Source of the DNA: CAYVBJ01 sp964415185
GTDB taxonomy: Bacteria; Bacteroidota; Rhodothermia; Balneolales; Balneolaceae
DNA: 35,847 bases
Direction: 5' to 3'
Assembly (NCBI GenBank): GCA_964415185.1
Contig: CAYPZI010000015.1
Coordinates: forward strand, 1 to 35,847
Shown: positions 8,270 through 16,884 of the stretch, piece after piece
How the letters are laid out: each line of letters begins with the position of its first letter
Position numbering within the stretch: the first letter of the stretch is position 1
Notes under the pieces: generated by a model
Told to the model about the DNA's origin: nothing
What the model saw: only the letters and a program-made list of their open reading frames with translations
Database searches by the model: none
Made by a program: the position numbers and the translations under genes

Positions 8270-8723
8270 TCTCCCCGGCGAGGATGGTGATCAAACCGAT
8301 GAAAAATTAATTCTGAATAAACTCACAGAAGAAAAACTTCCTGTATCTGAGATAGAATTGAAAAATATACTGGCTTCAGTTGAGACTAACGAGAATGTCT
8401 CTTTTTCTTCGGTAGAACTCGTTTATGTTGACAAAGAAGAGATTTTAAGAATCAATCGTGAATACCTGGATCATGATTATCTTACCGATATTATCACGTT
8501 CAGAAACGATGGGCACAAACACCTTAACAGGATTGAAAGCACTATTTTTTGTTGTGCGCCAAGAATTCGGGAACAGGCTGATGAGTATGGAGAAAATCCA
8601 CGAAATGAGTTCAACCGGGTTTTTATACACGGATTGCTGCACCTTGCCGGATACGACGATCAAACGGAAACTGAGAAAGTCGAAATGACGGGACGAGAAG
8701 ATTTTTACCTCGGCCTGGTCTGA
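8250..8723 (+). CDS. ybeY: YbeY endoribonuclease / rRNA maturation factor
   Basis: YbeY is a zinc-dependent RNase involved in 16S rRNA 3'-end maturation and ribosome quality control. The C-terminal metal motif reads FIHGLLHLAGYDDQTETEKVEM. The first two His of the usual H-x3-H-x5-H are kept and the third position is Asp; I recall Bacteroidota YbeY proteins often lacking the third His, so this is not taken as inactivation. The strand ELVYVDKEEILRINREYL and the LTDIITF segment are typical of the family. In-frame starts exist at 8232 (TTG), 8235, 8250 and 8253; 8250 or 8253 gives about 157 aa and the smallest overlap (about 20 bp) with the upstream gene. The topoisomerase-like gene begins 4 bp after the stop. 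Confidence 0.87.
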   Translation: MMINFPDLPGEDGDQTDEKLILNKLTEEKLPVSEIELKNILASVETNENVSFSSVELVYVDKEEILRINREYLDHDYLTDIITFRNDGHKHLNRIESTIFCCAPRIREQADEYGENPRNEFNRVFIHGLLHLAGYDDQTETEKVEMTGREDFYLGLV

Positions 8724-8727
8724 CCAA

Positions 8728-10089
8728 ATGCCATTCACAAATGAATATACCCTTCTTATTGTAGAATCACCGGTTATAGCCCACCGTATTCAAACACTCC
8801 GGATTCCCTGGCTTGAAGTGATCGCAACAGAGGGATTTTGCTGGCATCCGAAATTCAACAAATCAACTGAAACCCTCTCCAAAAGAGCAGATCCCGATAA
8901 GAAGGAAATCCGAAAAAAAATCAAAGAAAAAGCGCCCTGGGCTGTCCGAACGGTAATTGCAACAGATGCCGATGCATCCGGTGATTTTATCGCCTGGACA
9001 TTAGCCGCTTTCCTTGGGAAAAACAGAATTGAGCGCTGCCATCTGCAATTGCTTACAGAAACAGCAATTACTAATAGTATTGAAAACAGAATTGAAATCC
9101 CGGCTGATTCACTTAAAAATAAACTCGAAAAGCAATTTCTGCTTCATCATCTCTGGAAAAAGCATTTTGGGGTTCCGGCAGCAAACTTGCTGATGTCTGC
9201 CCTCTTTTTTAAAGATAATTTGTCCTTTAAAGCATTCAGAAGCTCGGATGGCAACTTATTTTTTTCAGATAAGCCTGTAATGACTTCTTTCAATTCAAAG
9301 TTTAAATGCGAAAAACCGTGTAATGATTACCGGCTTGCCACGCCTCCCTCCCTTTTTGATCTGCTCGATGCCTTTGCACTGGAAAATTCTGAAACAGGTT
9401 TTGAACGGATTTCCTGCCAATTATTTGAACTGTTTACAGCCCGCCTGAACGGTAAGCTTCTGAATCCAATTAGTTATCCGAGAACGGCTACAAACGGCTA
9501 TTACAAGGAAACCTGGGATTCAATTGAAAAAAAAAGGATCATGCACCGGGAATTTGAAGGATTACGGCCTCCGCCTTACCGGGATATTTTGGATAATGAT
9601 ACGGCTCATGAAAGCCTTCGCCCCTCCTGCCTTCAAACAGATCCCATGATCCTGAAAGGAAAACTAAAACGGAACTTATACAAAATCTATGCGATTATTT
9701 GCAATCGATTTGCAGATAGCATTAGCTGTCCGTCCGGAAAATCCCTGAAATTAGATGATTTAAACAACACCTCCATCTTGCCGGTTCAAAAATCACTTGA
9801 CGCAGATACAAACGGGGTCTCATCAGTCTGGACTGCCGGAACTGCAGGAAAAGTATTGTCGGATCTGGGTGTTGTACGCCCCTCCAACTATGGCAAGCTT
9901 CTTGATAAATGGATTGCTGAACATAAGCTGTATGCAGACGGGCCGGTTTTGTCAGCCCAAAAATTTTCAGAAACAGATCCTGAATTGGCGAACAAAGCTT
10001 TTCTTTTGATGCAAGCCTGCCGGAATATTATTCATGATTCCTCTGCTCCCGGAGAATCACTTCATAAGGCGTTCACGGAATATTTATAA
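8728..10089 (+). CDS. Compact, divergent type IA topoisomerase-like protein
   Basis: The order of motifs is that of bacterial topoisomerase I. A Toprim start LLIVESP (Glu 13) is followed by TDADASGDFIAW (79-90), a region RLATPPSLFDLLDAF (202-216) like the one before the active site, and ISYPRTATNGYY (248-259) with the presumed catalytic Tyr 250 and Arg 252. Then come AHESLRPS (293-300), LYKIYAIICNRFADS (317-331) and GVVRPSNYGKLLDKW (381-395). At 453 aa it is roughly half the usual TopA and has no zinc-ribbon tail. Compared with E. coli TopA, the Lys of ESPAKAK is Ile 17, and the third acidic Toprim residue of DLDREGE is Ser (DADASGD). Metal binding may therefore be altered. It could be a real but unusual topoisomerase or a non-catalytic DNA/RNA-binding derivative. 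It follows ybeY by 4 bp and is therefore co-transcribed. Confidence 0.75.
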   Translation: MPFTNEYTLLIVESPVIAHRIQTLRIPWLEVIATEGFCWHPKFNKSTETLSKRADPDKKEIRKKIKEKAPWAVRTVIATDADASGDFIAWTLAAFLGKNRIERCHLQLLTETAITNSIENRIEIPADSLKNKLEKQFLLHHLWKKHFGVPAANLLMSALFFKDNLSFKAFRSSDGNLFFSDKPVMTSFNSKFKCEKPCNDYRLATPPSLFDLLDAFALENSETGFERISCQLFELFTARLNGKLLNPISYPRTATNGYYKETWDSIEKKRIMHREFEGLRPPPYRDILDNDTAHESLRPSCLQTDPMILKGKLKRNLYKIYAIICNRFADSISCPSGKSLKLDDLNNTSILPVQKSLDADTNGVSSVWTAGTAGKVLSDLGVVRPSNYGKLLDKWIAEHKLYADGPVLSAQKFSETDPELANKAFLLMQACRNIIHDSSAPGESLHKAFTEYL

Positions 10090-10110
10090 ACCGGGAGTTG
10101 TGACGTGGAT

Positions 10111-10920
10111 TTATTTATCATTTTCAGCCTTCAGTTTAGCTTCGCCGGCTGCATAAACGACACCTCCCCACAGGTGTTTCAGAAACAGCGCCTCTTCAAA
10201 AGATTCGGAGGTATGACCAAGAGCCGTGTAAAAGGCCCTGCCGCCATCATATTCATGAAACCATGCCACAGGGTGGTCGCCCGGATGATCGCTTCCTTCA
10301 TAACTGTCAGTATTCAGTTCCATGATTACATTTATTTCCTCATTAAAATCCCGAAAATTATACCATTCGTCCTCTCTGACCCAGCGGGCGGGAAGATCTT
10401 CGGTCGCCGGATGATTATGATTGGTCACAATCATTTCTGCCTGCCGAACATTTGGATTGTTGGGATGATTATCGAAATACGCACCAACAAGCTTATTATA
10501 CCAGGGCCAGTCATATTCTGTATCAGCAGCCGAGTGAATGCCCACATACCCGCCACCGGACTGAATATAGTTCAGGAAAGCTGTTCTTTGTGAATCATCA
10601 AAAAGGGTTTCGGTTGTATTTAAAAAAATAACTGCCTTGTACTTCTCAAGGTTTTCAGGAGTAAAATAACCGGCGTTTTCCGTCATTGTAATTCCATATC
10701 CATTCTCTGTAGCAAGTTTCATTAGTGCTTTCTGTCCCGCTGAAATTGATTCATGCCTCCAGCCGGTTGTTTTAGAAAATACAAGTATATTTTTTTCACC
10801 ATGATTGACCGACATGGTTAAATCCCTTACCTCCTGCTCATCACATGAAATGAATCCGGCCAGTGCAGATATCATGCCTATTACGACCAGTACAGCCACC
10901 CCTTTTAATCTTGCGTTCAT
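10111..10920 (-). CDS. ThuA-domain lipoprotein
   Basis: ThuA-like proteins have a class I glutamine amidotransferase-like fold and are linked to trehalose and other sugar use, but their reaction is poorly defined. Typical ThuA blocks are VFSKTTGWRHESISAGQ near the start of the mature protein, TENAGYFTPENLEKYKAVIFLNTT, a GGGYVGIHSAADTEYDW turn, and the late PVAWFHEYDGGRAFYTALGHT, with KHLWGGVVYAAG at the end. The signal is a hydrophobic stretch with FISC as lipobox, so it is probably membrane-anchored outside the cytoplasm. ATGs occur at 10932, 10923 and 10920. GGAG (10930-10927 on the minus strand) is best spaced for the start at 10920, giving 269 aa. It is convergent with the topoisomerase-like gene and follows the sigma factor by about 105 bp. 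Confidence 0.82.
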   Translation of the reverse strand: MNARLKGVAVLVVIGMISALAGFISCDEQEVRDLTMSVNHGEKNILVFSKTTGWRHESISAGQKALMKLATENGYGITMTENAGYFTPENLEKYKAVIFLNTTETLFDDSQRTAFLNYIQSGGGYVGIHSAADTEYDWPWYNKLVGAYFDNHPNNPNVRQAEMIVTNHNHPATEDLPARWVREDEWYNFRDFNEEINVIMELNTDSYEGSDHPGDHPVAWFHEYDGGRAFYTALGHTSESFEEALFLKHLWGGVVYAAGEAKLKAENDK

Positions 10921-11025
10921 CATGAACTCCATGTTTCAATTTTATATCCTTAAAAAAGATTCGTTAGATTCCAATTTTAGCAAACAGATTGAATTTAACA
11001 AATCCTCAGTATGAAAATCAGCTAA

Positions 11026-11649
11026 TTAAAACTGGTCTTTTTTGTCTTTCAATGCCTTATAAAGTAATTCCCTTGCCCTGAAAATATGAGCCTTGACTGT
11101 CCCAAGGGGCAGGTCAAGCTGATCGGATATTTCCTGGTAACTCATCTCCTCCATATGGCGCATTCTGATTACATCCTTATATTTTTCCGGGAGATTTTCA
11201 ATCTCATTCTGAATTATTTTTTTTCTCTGCTTGCGAATAATATTCCGGTCGGTCTCATAATTTTGATCCGGTATCTGGACATTCATCTCTCCGTCTTTGG
11301 TCTGAACAGGCTCATTAATAGATAGTGTCTGAAGCTTTCGTTTGCGAAGGTAATCTATGGTATGATTCGTGGCAATGCGGTAAATCCATGTAGAAAACGC
11401 ATAATTAGAATTATATGAAGCAAGATTATCGAAAGCTTTAATAAATACTTCCTGAACAAGATCCTCAACCTGTTCTTTTTCTCTTACCATTTTTTTGACA
11501 TGGAAATGCAGCGGTTCCCTGTACTTTTTCACCAGTTGTTTATACGCGTCCGAATCACCTTTTACCGCATTACTCACAAACTTCTCGTCTTCGATACTGC
11601 TATCCGAAGGGTTTTCGCGGCCTGTATATGTATTATTTTTTTCTTCCAA
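11026..11649 (-). CDS. ECF-type RNA polymerase sigma factor (RpoE-like)
   Basis: A 207-aa sigma-70 family protein with region 2 (DAYKQLVKKYREPLHF, then VEDLVQEVFIKAFDNL and FSTWIYRIATNHTIDYLRKR, about residues 34-115) and region 4 (LPEKYKDVIRMRHMEEMSYQ and GTVKAHIFRARELLYKAL, about 150-200). It directs RNA polymerase to alternative promoters. No anti-sigma gene with a zinc-finger or TM signature is adjacent; the next gene downstream is the ThuA lipoprotein. The only reasonable start is TTG at 11649, because no ATG lies upstream in frame before a stop and the next internal Met would remove most of region 2. It begins 42 bp after the ppx/gppA stop, so it may be the last part of that operon. Confidence 0.9.
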   Translation of the reverse strand: MEEKNNTYTGRENPSDSSIEDEKFVSNAVKGDSDAYKQLVKKYREPLHFHVKKMVREKEQVEDLVQEVFIKAFDNLASYNSNYAFSTWIYRIATNHTIDYLRKRKLQTLSINEPVQTKDGEMNVQIPDQNYETDRNIIRKQRKKIIQNEIENLPEKYKDVIRMRHMEEMSYQEISDQLDLPLGTVKAHIFRARELLYKALKDKKDQF

Positions 11650-11691
11650 AAATTTTGTAATTGAATCCGTTTAAATACTACATCTATAGAA

Positions 11692-12636
11692 TCAGAAATT
11701 CAACTTTTCAGTCTCATTACAAACAAGCAGACCATGTCTTAAGCCACCGGTTGAAACATATAATGCCTGCTTGCCCGCCCATTTCAGATAAGAGTGAAGG
11801 ATCAGGCACCCGGCAAAAAATATATCTTCTCTGCCATCCAGAAACGGGGAATATTTTGATTTAGCTTCCTGATGGCTTATTTGAGCAAGTTCAGACATAA
11901 AATATTCAATATCGCCGGTATTTAATTCAAGTCCATTCAATTTATCTGCATTATAACTATTGAGTCCCGATTTGATTGCCCCAAGAGACACAGCCGTGCC
12001 CGCAACACCCGCTATATATTCAAAATCATCCTTGCGAAATGGGATATCTTCAAAATTACGTTGAATCTCATTTCCGGCCTGTCTAATCATATACGCGCTG
12101 ATACTGCTGCTGTTCAGGTACCTTTCCGTTAACCTGACACAGCCCAGGTCAAGAGAAATCAACTTTGCAATTCTGCCACTACAACTCCCCAGTATCAATT
12201 CCGTGCTTCCGCCGCCAATGTCAATTACTGAAATGTTTTTCCCGTTACCCGGCAATTCTAATAAAGATAAAGCCCCCTTATAAGTCAGCTTTGCTTCCGT
12301 TTCTCCGGATATCAGCCGGACCTTCCAGCCGGTTTCCTCGTTCACCCTGTCAATAAAATATTCACCATTTCCTGCATCCCTGACAGCACTTGTAGCGGTA
12401 ACAACAGGTGATGAAATTTCCGGATACTTCTCATTTAATATGGCTTTATACTCATGAAGCACTTTCAATACTCTTTTAATTCCGTCTTCAGAAAGCATTC
12501 TTTTTTTGTCTACATCCCTGCCCAAACGAGGTGCTCGCTGAAAATCATCCAGTAGTTTTAATCGTCCGCTTACATCTTTTTTTGCAATCAGCATTAAAAC
12601 GGTGTTGCTGCCAATATCAACCGAGGCCTTTATCAT
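11692..12636 (-). CDS. Ppx/GppA family exopolyphosphatase / pppGpp phosphatase
   Basis: The family hydrolyses inorganic polyphosphate or pppGpp, using an actin-like ATPase fold. MIKASVDIGSNTVLMLIA at the start is the phosphate-1 loop. VVTATSAVRDAGNGEYF (about 95-111) and SVIDIGGGSTELIL (about 140-153) are the other signature blocks, and VAGTAVSLGAI comes later. At 314 aa this is the short form without the C-terminal HD-like domain of E. coli Ppx. An in-frame upstream codon exists, but the ATG at 12636 overlaps the prmA stop as ATGA and matches the family N-terminus. Polyphosphatase and pppGpp phosphatase cannot be told apart by eye. Confidence 0.88.
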   Translation of the reverse strand: MIKASVDIGSNTVLMLIAKKDVSGRLKLLDDFQRAPRLGRDVDKKRMLSEDGIKRVLKVLHEYKAILNEKYPEISSPVVTATSAVRDAGNGEYFIDRVNEETGWKVRLISGETEAKLTYKGALSLLELPGNGKNISVIDIGGGSTELILGSCSGRIAKLISLDLGCVRLTERYLNSSSISAYMIRQAGNEIQRNFEDIPFRKDDFEYIAGVAGTAVSLGAIKSGLNSYNADKLNGLELNTGDIEYFMSELAQISHQEAKSKYSPFLDGREDIFFAGCLILHSYLKWAGKQALYVSTGGLRHGLLVCNETEKLNF

Positions 12637-13478
12637 AAATCCATCTCTTTTTCCAGATGCAGCAAAATCCATTCTCCTTCCTGCAAATTATCTATAATTT
12701 TCATATTTAATTCTTTTAAATTACTGTCTATCAATAGAATATCATTATTTAAAATTCCTGAAAGCAAAACAGATCCGTCAACTGTTACCATCTTTTCAAA
12801 AACAGGAAGCATTTGTAACAGTACATTTCGATTTATATTTGCCATGATCAAGTGATACATTTGATGTTCTTCTAACAGTTCCCCGCCTCCCTCCCTTAGT
12901 TGAATTTTATCGGAAACGTTATTAAGTGCGAAATTCTCTTCGGCATTGCGGATACTCCAGGGATCGATATCAAATGCAAATACGCCGGATGCTCCCAATT
13001 TGCATGCTGCGATAGCCAATATACCTGTGCCGGTACCGGCATCGAGCACATTTTTATTTTGCATATCAAGCTCTGACAATTTCCGGAGCATGAGCCTTGT
13101 CGTTTCATGGTAACCGGTTCCGAACGACATTTTCGGGTCTATCTCTATTACAATTTGATCACCTTCAGGTTCGGATCTGTTCCAGGTAGGCCGGATAAAA
13201 AAAGCACCGGCAGAGATTGGCAGGATCCCTTTCTCCCATCTGCTGTTCCAGTTTTCCTCCTCAATCTCTTCGATCTCAAAACCGCTTTGCCCCGGTAAAC
13301 TTATCAGCAATTGCTCTAAAGTTTCGCGGTTTGTATCGTCAAATCTTTGGCGGTCAATATATGCCACAAGCTTATCATCGAATTGCTCAAATCCGTAAAA
13401 ATCCAGATCCATCAAATCTGCAATCAAAAATTCCTGATATGGGTCAGGGACATGAATGGTACACTTAACGTAAGTCAA
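12633..13478 (-). CDS. prmA: Ribosomal protein L11 methyltransferase
   Basis: PrmA trimethylates ribosomal protein L11 using S-adenosylmethionine. The N-terminal recognition domain (YVKCTIHVPDPYQEFLIADL) leads to the class I methyltransferase core: DPKMSFGTGYHETTRLML, then SAM motif I VLDAGTGTGILAIAACKLGA and the catalytic-site strand LIMANINRNVL. At 281 aa it fits the family (about 290). The start is TTG at 13478, overlapping the TGA of the M28 peptidase gene (TTGA); the first internal ATG would remove part of the L11-binding domain. The end overlaps ppx/gppA by 4 bp, so the three genes are translationally chained. Confidence 0.92.
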   Translation of the reverse strand: MTYVKCTIHVPDPYQEFLIADLMDLDFYGFEQFDDKLVAYIDRQRFDDTNRETLEQLLISLPGQSGFEIEEIEEENWNSRWEKGILPISAGAFFIRPTWNRSEPEGDQIVIEIDPKMSFGTGYHETTRLMLRKLSELDMQNKNVLDAGTGTGILAIAACKLGASGVFAFDIDPWSIRNAEENFALNNVSDKIQLREGGGELLEEHQMYHLIMANINRNVLLQMLPVFEKMVTVDGSVLLSGILNNDILLIDSNLKELNMKIIDNLQEGEWILLHLEKEMDL

Positions 13479-14452
13479 ATGGGAATTCTGTTATAAATCA
13501 ATTCAAGAAGCACATCGCCAACTGCTTTCAGTGTTTCCTTACTGATGATATCCATATTGTCATTTTGTGTATGCCAGTATTCGGGAAAAATCACCTTCCC
13601 GTCTTCGCCTGTTGTGTAATGAATGATATTAATCATCGGGATTCCTGTCAGGCGCTGAACAACAACATGATCATCTGAAACAGGGCCGCCCTCTTCTTCA
13701 GAAAATAAATTTCCATATCCTTTCTGACGGGCAATCTCCCAAACTTCATTCACAAGCGAAGGGGCGTAATTCATGGAGTATCCTTCTTTTGGAAATCGGG
13801 CATTTTTACCCCCAACCATGTCAAGCAGAATTCCAAATCTCGGGCTGTATCCCGGTACGGGCGGGTTATTGCCCCATTCTCGTGATCCCAAAAAATAGTA
13901 TTCCAAATCAGAAGTTTTTCCATAATCTTCACCGTCAAACAGCACAATATCGACACCCACAGGGGGCGGATTCTCACTAAAAATCCTCGCCAGCTCTAAA
14001 AGCACACCAACCCCGCTGCCTCCGTCATCAGCACCCGGCACCGGCAGTTCGGGATTTTCAGGATCTTTTTCCGACCTTGGCCTTGAATCCCAGTGGGCAG
14101 CCAATACTATCCTGTCGTTAAACCGGGTACCAAATGATGCTAGAATGTTACTCAGATTCAGAGTATCTCCGTACACAACTTCAGTAAATTTTTGAACAAA
14201 TACATTTCTTTCTCCTGCATAGTCTTGCAGCTTTTCTTTGATAAATTTTTCAGCCAATTTATGTGCTTCCGAATTTGGCGTTCGCGGGCCTAAATCCACT
14301 TGTTTCTCAATAAACGAATAGGCACTATCCACTGCAAAAGCAGGCACGCTCCTGCCCTGTTCCGTGAAATTCAGATTGGGATGATCTGCCCGGCAGGATA
14401 TAAATCCCAAATTTAAAAAAATGAATAATAGAAAAAAGGCGCTGTTCCTCAT
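13475..14452 (-). CDS. M28-family zinc peptidase / glutaminyl-cyclase-like lipoprotein
   Basis: The N-terminus MRNSAFFLLFIFLNLGFISC is a clear lipoprotein signal, which fixes the start at 14452 rather than at the longer in-frame codon at 14518. The mature 300-aa domain has the M28 zinc-site order: AAHWDSRP, then GADDGGSGVGVLLELAR (metal Asp), FDGEDYG (Glu), a GSREWG block, LLDMVGG, and a terminal YWHTQNDNMD (His). This spacing and the FDGED motif resemble the glutaminyl-peptide cyclotransferase branch of M28, so the enzyme could cyclise N-terminal Gln rather than cleave peptides. It is predicted on the periplasmic or outer face. It is 94 bp after gatA and overlaps prmA by 4 bp. Confidence 0.85.
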   Translation of the reverse strand: MRNSAFFLLFIFLNLGFISCRADHPNLNFTEQGRSVPAFAVDSAYSFIEKQVDLGPRTPNSEAHKLAEKFIKEKLQDYAGERNVFVQKFTEVVYGDTLNLSNILASFGTRFNDRIVLAAHWDSRPRSEKDPENPELPVPGADDGGSGVGVLLELARIFSENPPPVGVDIVLFDGEDYGKTSDLEYYFLGSREWGNNPPVPGYSPRFGILLDMVGGKNARFPKEGYSMNYAPSLVNEVWEIARQKGYGNLFSEEEGGPVSDDHVVVQRLTGIPMINIIHYTTGEDGKVIFPEYWHTQNDNMDIISKETLKAVGDVLLELIYNRIPI

Positions 14453-14546
14453 TTTTTCTGTATACCATGGTTGCAGATGACTGAGATGCCGGAAGCAGCC
14501 CCGGTTATGCAAACCCATTTATTTTCTTTCCTGTTATTCATCAGAC

Positions 14547-16085
14547 TCAGGATCTGCCATTTAGTTCTTCTACAAGCCGTCCTGCAGCAAGTATTCTGCT
14601 TTCCTGGAAGGAGTCTGACATAAACTGGATTCCGTAAGGCATACCGTCAGAGTGTGTACCTGCGGGCACACTAACACCACATATTCCCGCCAGATTTGCT
14701 GATGTTGTATAAATATCATTCAAATACATCTGTACGGGATCATCCAGGTTGGCACCAAGCTTAAAAGCTGTAGTCGGAGCTGTAGGCGATACAATCACGT
14801 CCACATTTTTAAAAGCTTCATCAAAATCCTGTTTTATCAGCCTTCTTATCTTTTGAGCTTTAGCGTAATATGCATCGTAATACCCTGCACTTAATACATA
14901 AGTCCCAAGCATAATTCTTCTCTTAACTTCCGTGCCGAATCCTTCTGTCCTTGATTTTTTATACAGCCTGATCAGCGGAGTATCAATCCCGGCAAGTTGA
15001 TCCAGTACCCTTTGCCGGTCTTCTCCAACGGCAATCTCCAACTCTTTCTGAAGTGCTTTTTGTTCGGCTGCCAGGTCTTTCTCCACCTGCTCAAAATCTG
15101 CCCTGTGTCCATACCGTATTCCGTCGTACCGTGCCAGATTACTTGAGGCTTCGGCAGTTGCCAGGATGTAATAAGTGGCAATACCATATTTCATATGAGG
15201 CAGATGAATCGGAACAAGTTCTGCCCTGCCCTCTTTTTCAAGTTGATTGAGCATACTTTTGATTCCATCTCTTATCTCATCATCAAGTCCATCGCCAAAG
15301 TACTCTTCAGGCACTCCTATTTTCATCTTTCCCTTGAATTTATTGATTTCTCCAAGATAATCGGGAACAGGCAAATCGGCAGATGAATTATCCCTTTCGT
15401 CAAAGCCCGCAATCACATTCAACGTCCTGGCAACATCACTTACACTGTTTCCCAGCGGTCCTATACAGTCGAATGATGAGGCAAATGCAACAAGGCCATA
15501 CCTTGAAACCCTGCTGTAGGTAGGTTTCAATCCGGTAACCCCGCAGAATGAAGCCGGCTGTCTGATCGATCCCCCTGTATCAGAACCAAGTGTGAGGTTG
15601 CACATCCCGGCTGCTATTGCTGCTGCACTGCCGCCGCTTGAACCACCGGGAACGCGGCTTGTATCAGATGGATTTTTTGCCGGACCGTAAACCGAATTCT
15701 CGTTTGATGAACCCATTGCAAATTCATCCATATTCGTTCGCCCGATCAGGATGGCATCTTCACTCTTCAGCTTTTGAATCACGGTTGCATCATACACGCT
15801 TTTAAACCTTTTAAGCATCTCAGATGCGCAGGATGTGATTTTACCCTTCTCACATATTAAATCCTTGACTCCAGCTACGGCACCGGCAAGCTTACCGTGG
15901 GTGCCGTCATTAATTTTTTTCTGAATTTTTTCAGCTTCATCAAGCGCCCTTTCTTCATCGATGCTTATAAAAGCATTTACTTCGGGGTTTTTATTTTCGA
16001 TCGTCTCGATATAAGATTTGACGACTTCGGGCAGTGAGATTTTTTTTTCTTTGAGTTGCTCGCGCAAAGTGAGCAGGTCATTCAT
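14547..16085 (-). CDS. gatA: Asp-tRNA(Asn)/Glu-tRNA(Gln) amidotransferase subunit A
   Basis: GatA supplies ammonia from glutamine for transamidation of misacylated Glu-tRNA(Gln) or Asp-tRNA(Asn), working with GatB and GatC. The amidase-signature triad is intact: Lys 74 in AGVKDLICEKG, the cis-Ser in VPGGSSGGSAAA (about 149) and the nucleophile in GSDTGGSIRQPASFCG (about Ser 173). At 512 aa the length is slightly above the usual 485. gatB and gatC are not in the window, so the complex is encoded at separate loci. The gene starts 9 bp after tatA and is probably its operon partner. A charged segment at about residues 325-355 (EQVEKDLAAEQKALQKELE) looks like a helical insertion. Confidence 0.96.
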   Translation of the reverse strand: MNDLLTLREQLKEKKISLPEVVKSYIETIENKNPEVNAFISIDEERALDEAEKIQKKINDGTHGKLAGAVAGVKDLICEKGKITSCASEMLKRFKSVYDATVIQKLKSEDAILIGRTNMDEFAMGSSNENSVYGPAKNPSDTSRVPGGSSGGSAAAIAAGMCNLTLGSDTGGSIRQPASFCGVTGLKPTYSRVSRYGLVAFASSFDCIGPLGNSVSDVARTLNVIAGFDERDNSSADLPVPDYLGEINKFKGKMKIGVPEEYFGDGLDDEIRDGIKSMLNQLEKEGRAELVPIHLPHMKYGIATYYILATAEASSNLARYDGIRYGHRADFEQVEKDLAAEQKALQKELEIAVGEDRQRVLDQLAGIDTPLIRLYKKSRTEGFGTEVKRRIMLGTYVLSAGYYDAYYAKAQKIRRLIKQDFDEAFKNVDVIVSPTAPTTAFKLGANLDDPVQMYLNDIYTTSANLAGICGVSVPAGTHSDGMPYGIQFMSDSFQESRILAAGRLVEELNGRS

Positions 16086-16094
16086 AAATAGCTG

Positions 16095-16325
16095 TTATGT
16101 CTTTTCCGATTCAGTTTTGGTGGTCTCGTTTTGATCGTATTTTGTTGAATCCGTAATCTCTTTTTTTCCGCGGTCGATTTCACGTTTTATATCGTCCGAG
16201 GCCTTGCGAAATTCTTTGATGCCCTGCCCCAAGCCCCTGGCAAGGTCAGGTATTTTTTTTGCACCAAACAATAACAAGATGGCAAGAAAGATGATCACAT
16301 ATTCAAATCCGCCTATGCTTCCCAT
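16095..16325 (-). CDS. tatA: Twin-arginine translocase subunit TatA/E
   Basis: TatA forms the size-variable pore of the Tat pathway, which exports folded proteins. The 76-aa product has a short N-terminal TM helix (YVIIFLAILLLFG), a hinge (AKKIPDLARGLGQGI) and an amphipathic charged helix, with an acidic/polar tail ending in TKTESEKT. All are standard for TatA. tatB and tatC are not nearby. It is the first gene of the minus-strand run and lies only 9 bp before gatA. Confidence 0.93.
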   Translation of the reverse strand: MGSIGGFEYVIIFLAILLLFGAKKIPDLARGLGQGIKEFRKASDDIKREIDRGKKEITDSTKYDQNETTKTESEKT

Positions 16326-16537
16326 ATACTAAATGAATTTTAAAATTGTTATCTGAACTTAAATTACAACATATGTTTGGAATGGAAAGATATAAAATAT
16401 TTTTATCACCTTGAGACATGCAATGAAAATAAATTCACAAAATATTCCGTAAAAATTTGCATTTGTCATAAAGTTGTGTTTATTAGCATTCGAACGAATT
16501 CTTTAAATTTATAAATCTTAAAAATTAATAAATAACT

Positions 16538-16792
16538 ATGATTTGGACAGTTGAACTGGCGGCAGCACTTGATGATGCACCATTTCCCGCAACAAGAGAA
16601 GAGTTAATTGAATGGGCCGAACGAAACGGATTGCCTGAACAGGTAATCGATAATCTCTACGAATTGGATGAAATCGAAGAAGGGGAAGACATGATATATG
16701 AAGGTATTGAAGACATATGGCCTGATTATATCAGAAAAGAAGATTTTTTCCATGGCGAAGAAGATGAGGGATTTGACTACGACGACGTTTAA
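16538..16792 (+). CDS. Small acidic DUF2795-family protein
   Basis: The 84-aa product matches the DUF2795 pattern: an N-terminal helix VELAAALDDAPFPATREEL, then IEWAERNGLPEQVIDNLYEL. The remaining third is very acidic (EEIEEGEDMIYEGIEDIW, then EDEGFDYDDV). The function of the family is unknown. It is cytoplasmic, has no TM segment, and is divergent from tatA across a 212-bp AT-rich spacer in which I found no confident promoter. The Omp85-like gene begins 92 bp downstream. Confidence 0.75.
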   Translation: MIWTVELAAALDDAPFPATREELIEWAERNGLPEQVIDNLYELDEIEEGEDMIYEGIEDIWPDYIRKEDFFHGEEDEGFDYDDV

Positions 16793-16884
16793 GGTTTCTG
16801 TTTAACTCATTTTCATATTATCTTTCCGGATTACGGTTGTGTGGGTAGCCATACAGCCGTTTTTCATATAAATCAATCTCCAAG

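Noticed and set aside
10105..10593. Plus-strand ORF of 162 aa opposite the ThuA gene
   Set aside because: It is the antisense shadow of a well-supported ThuA coding sequence.
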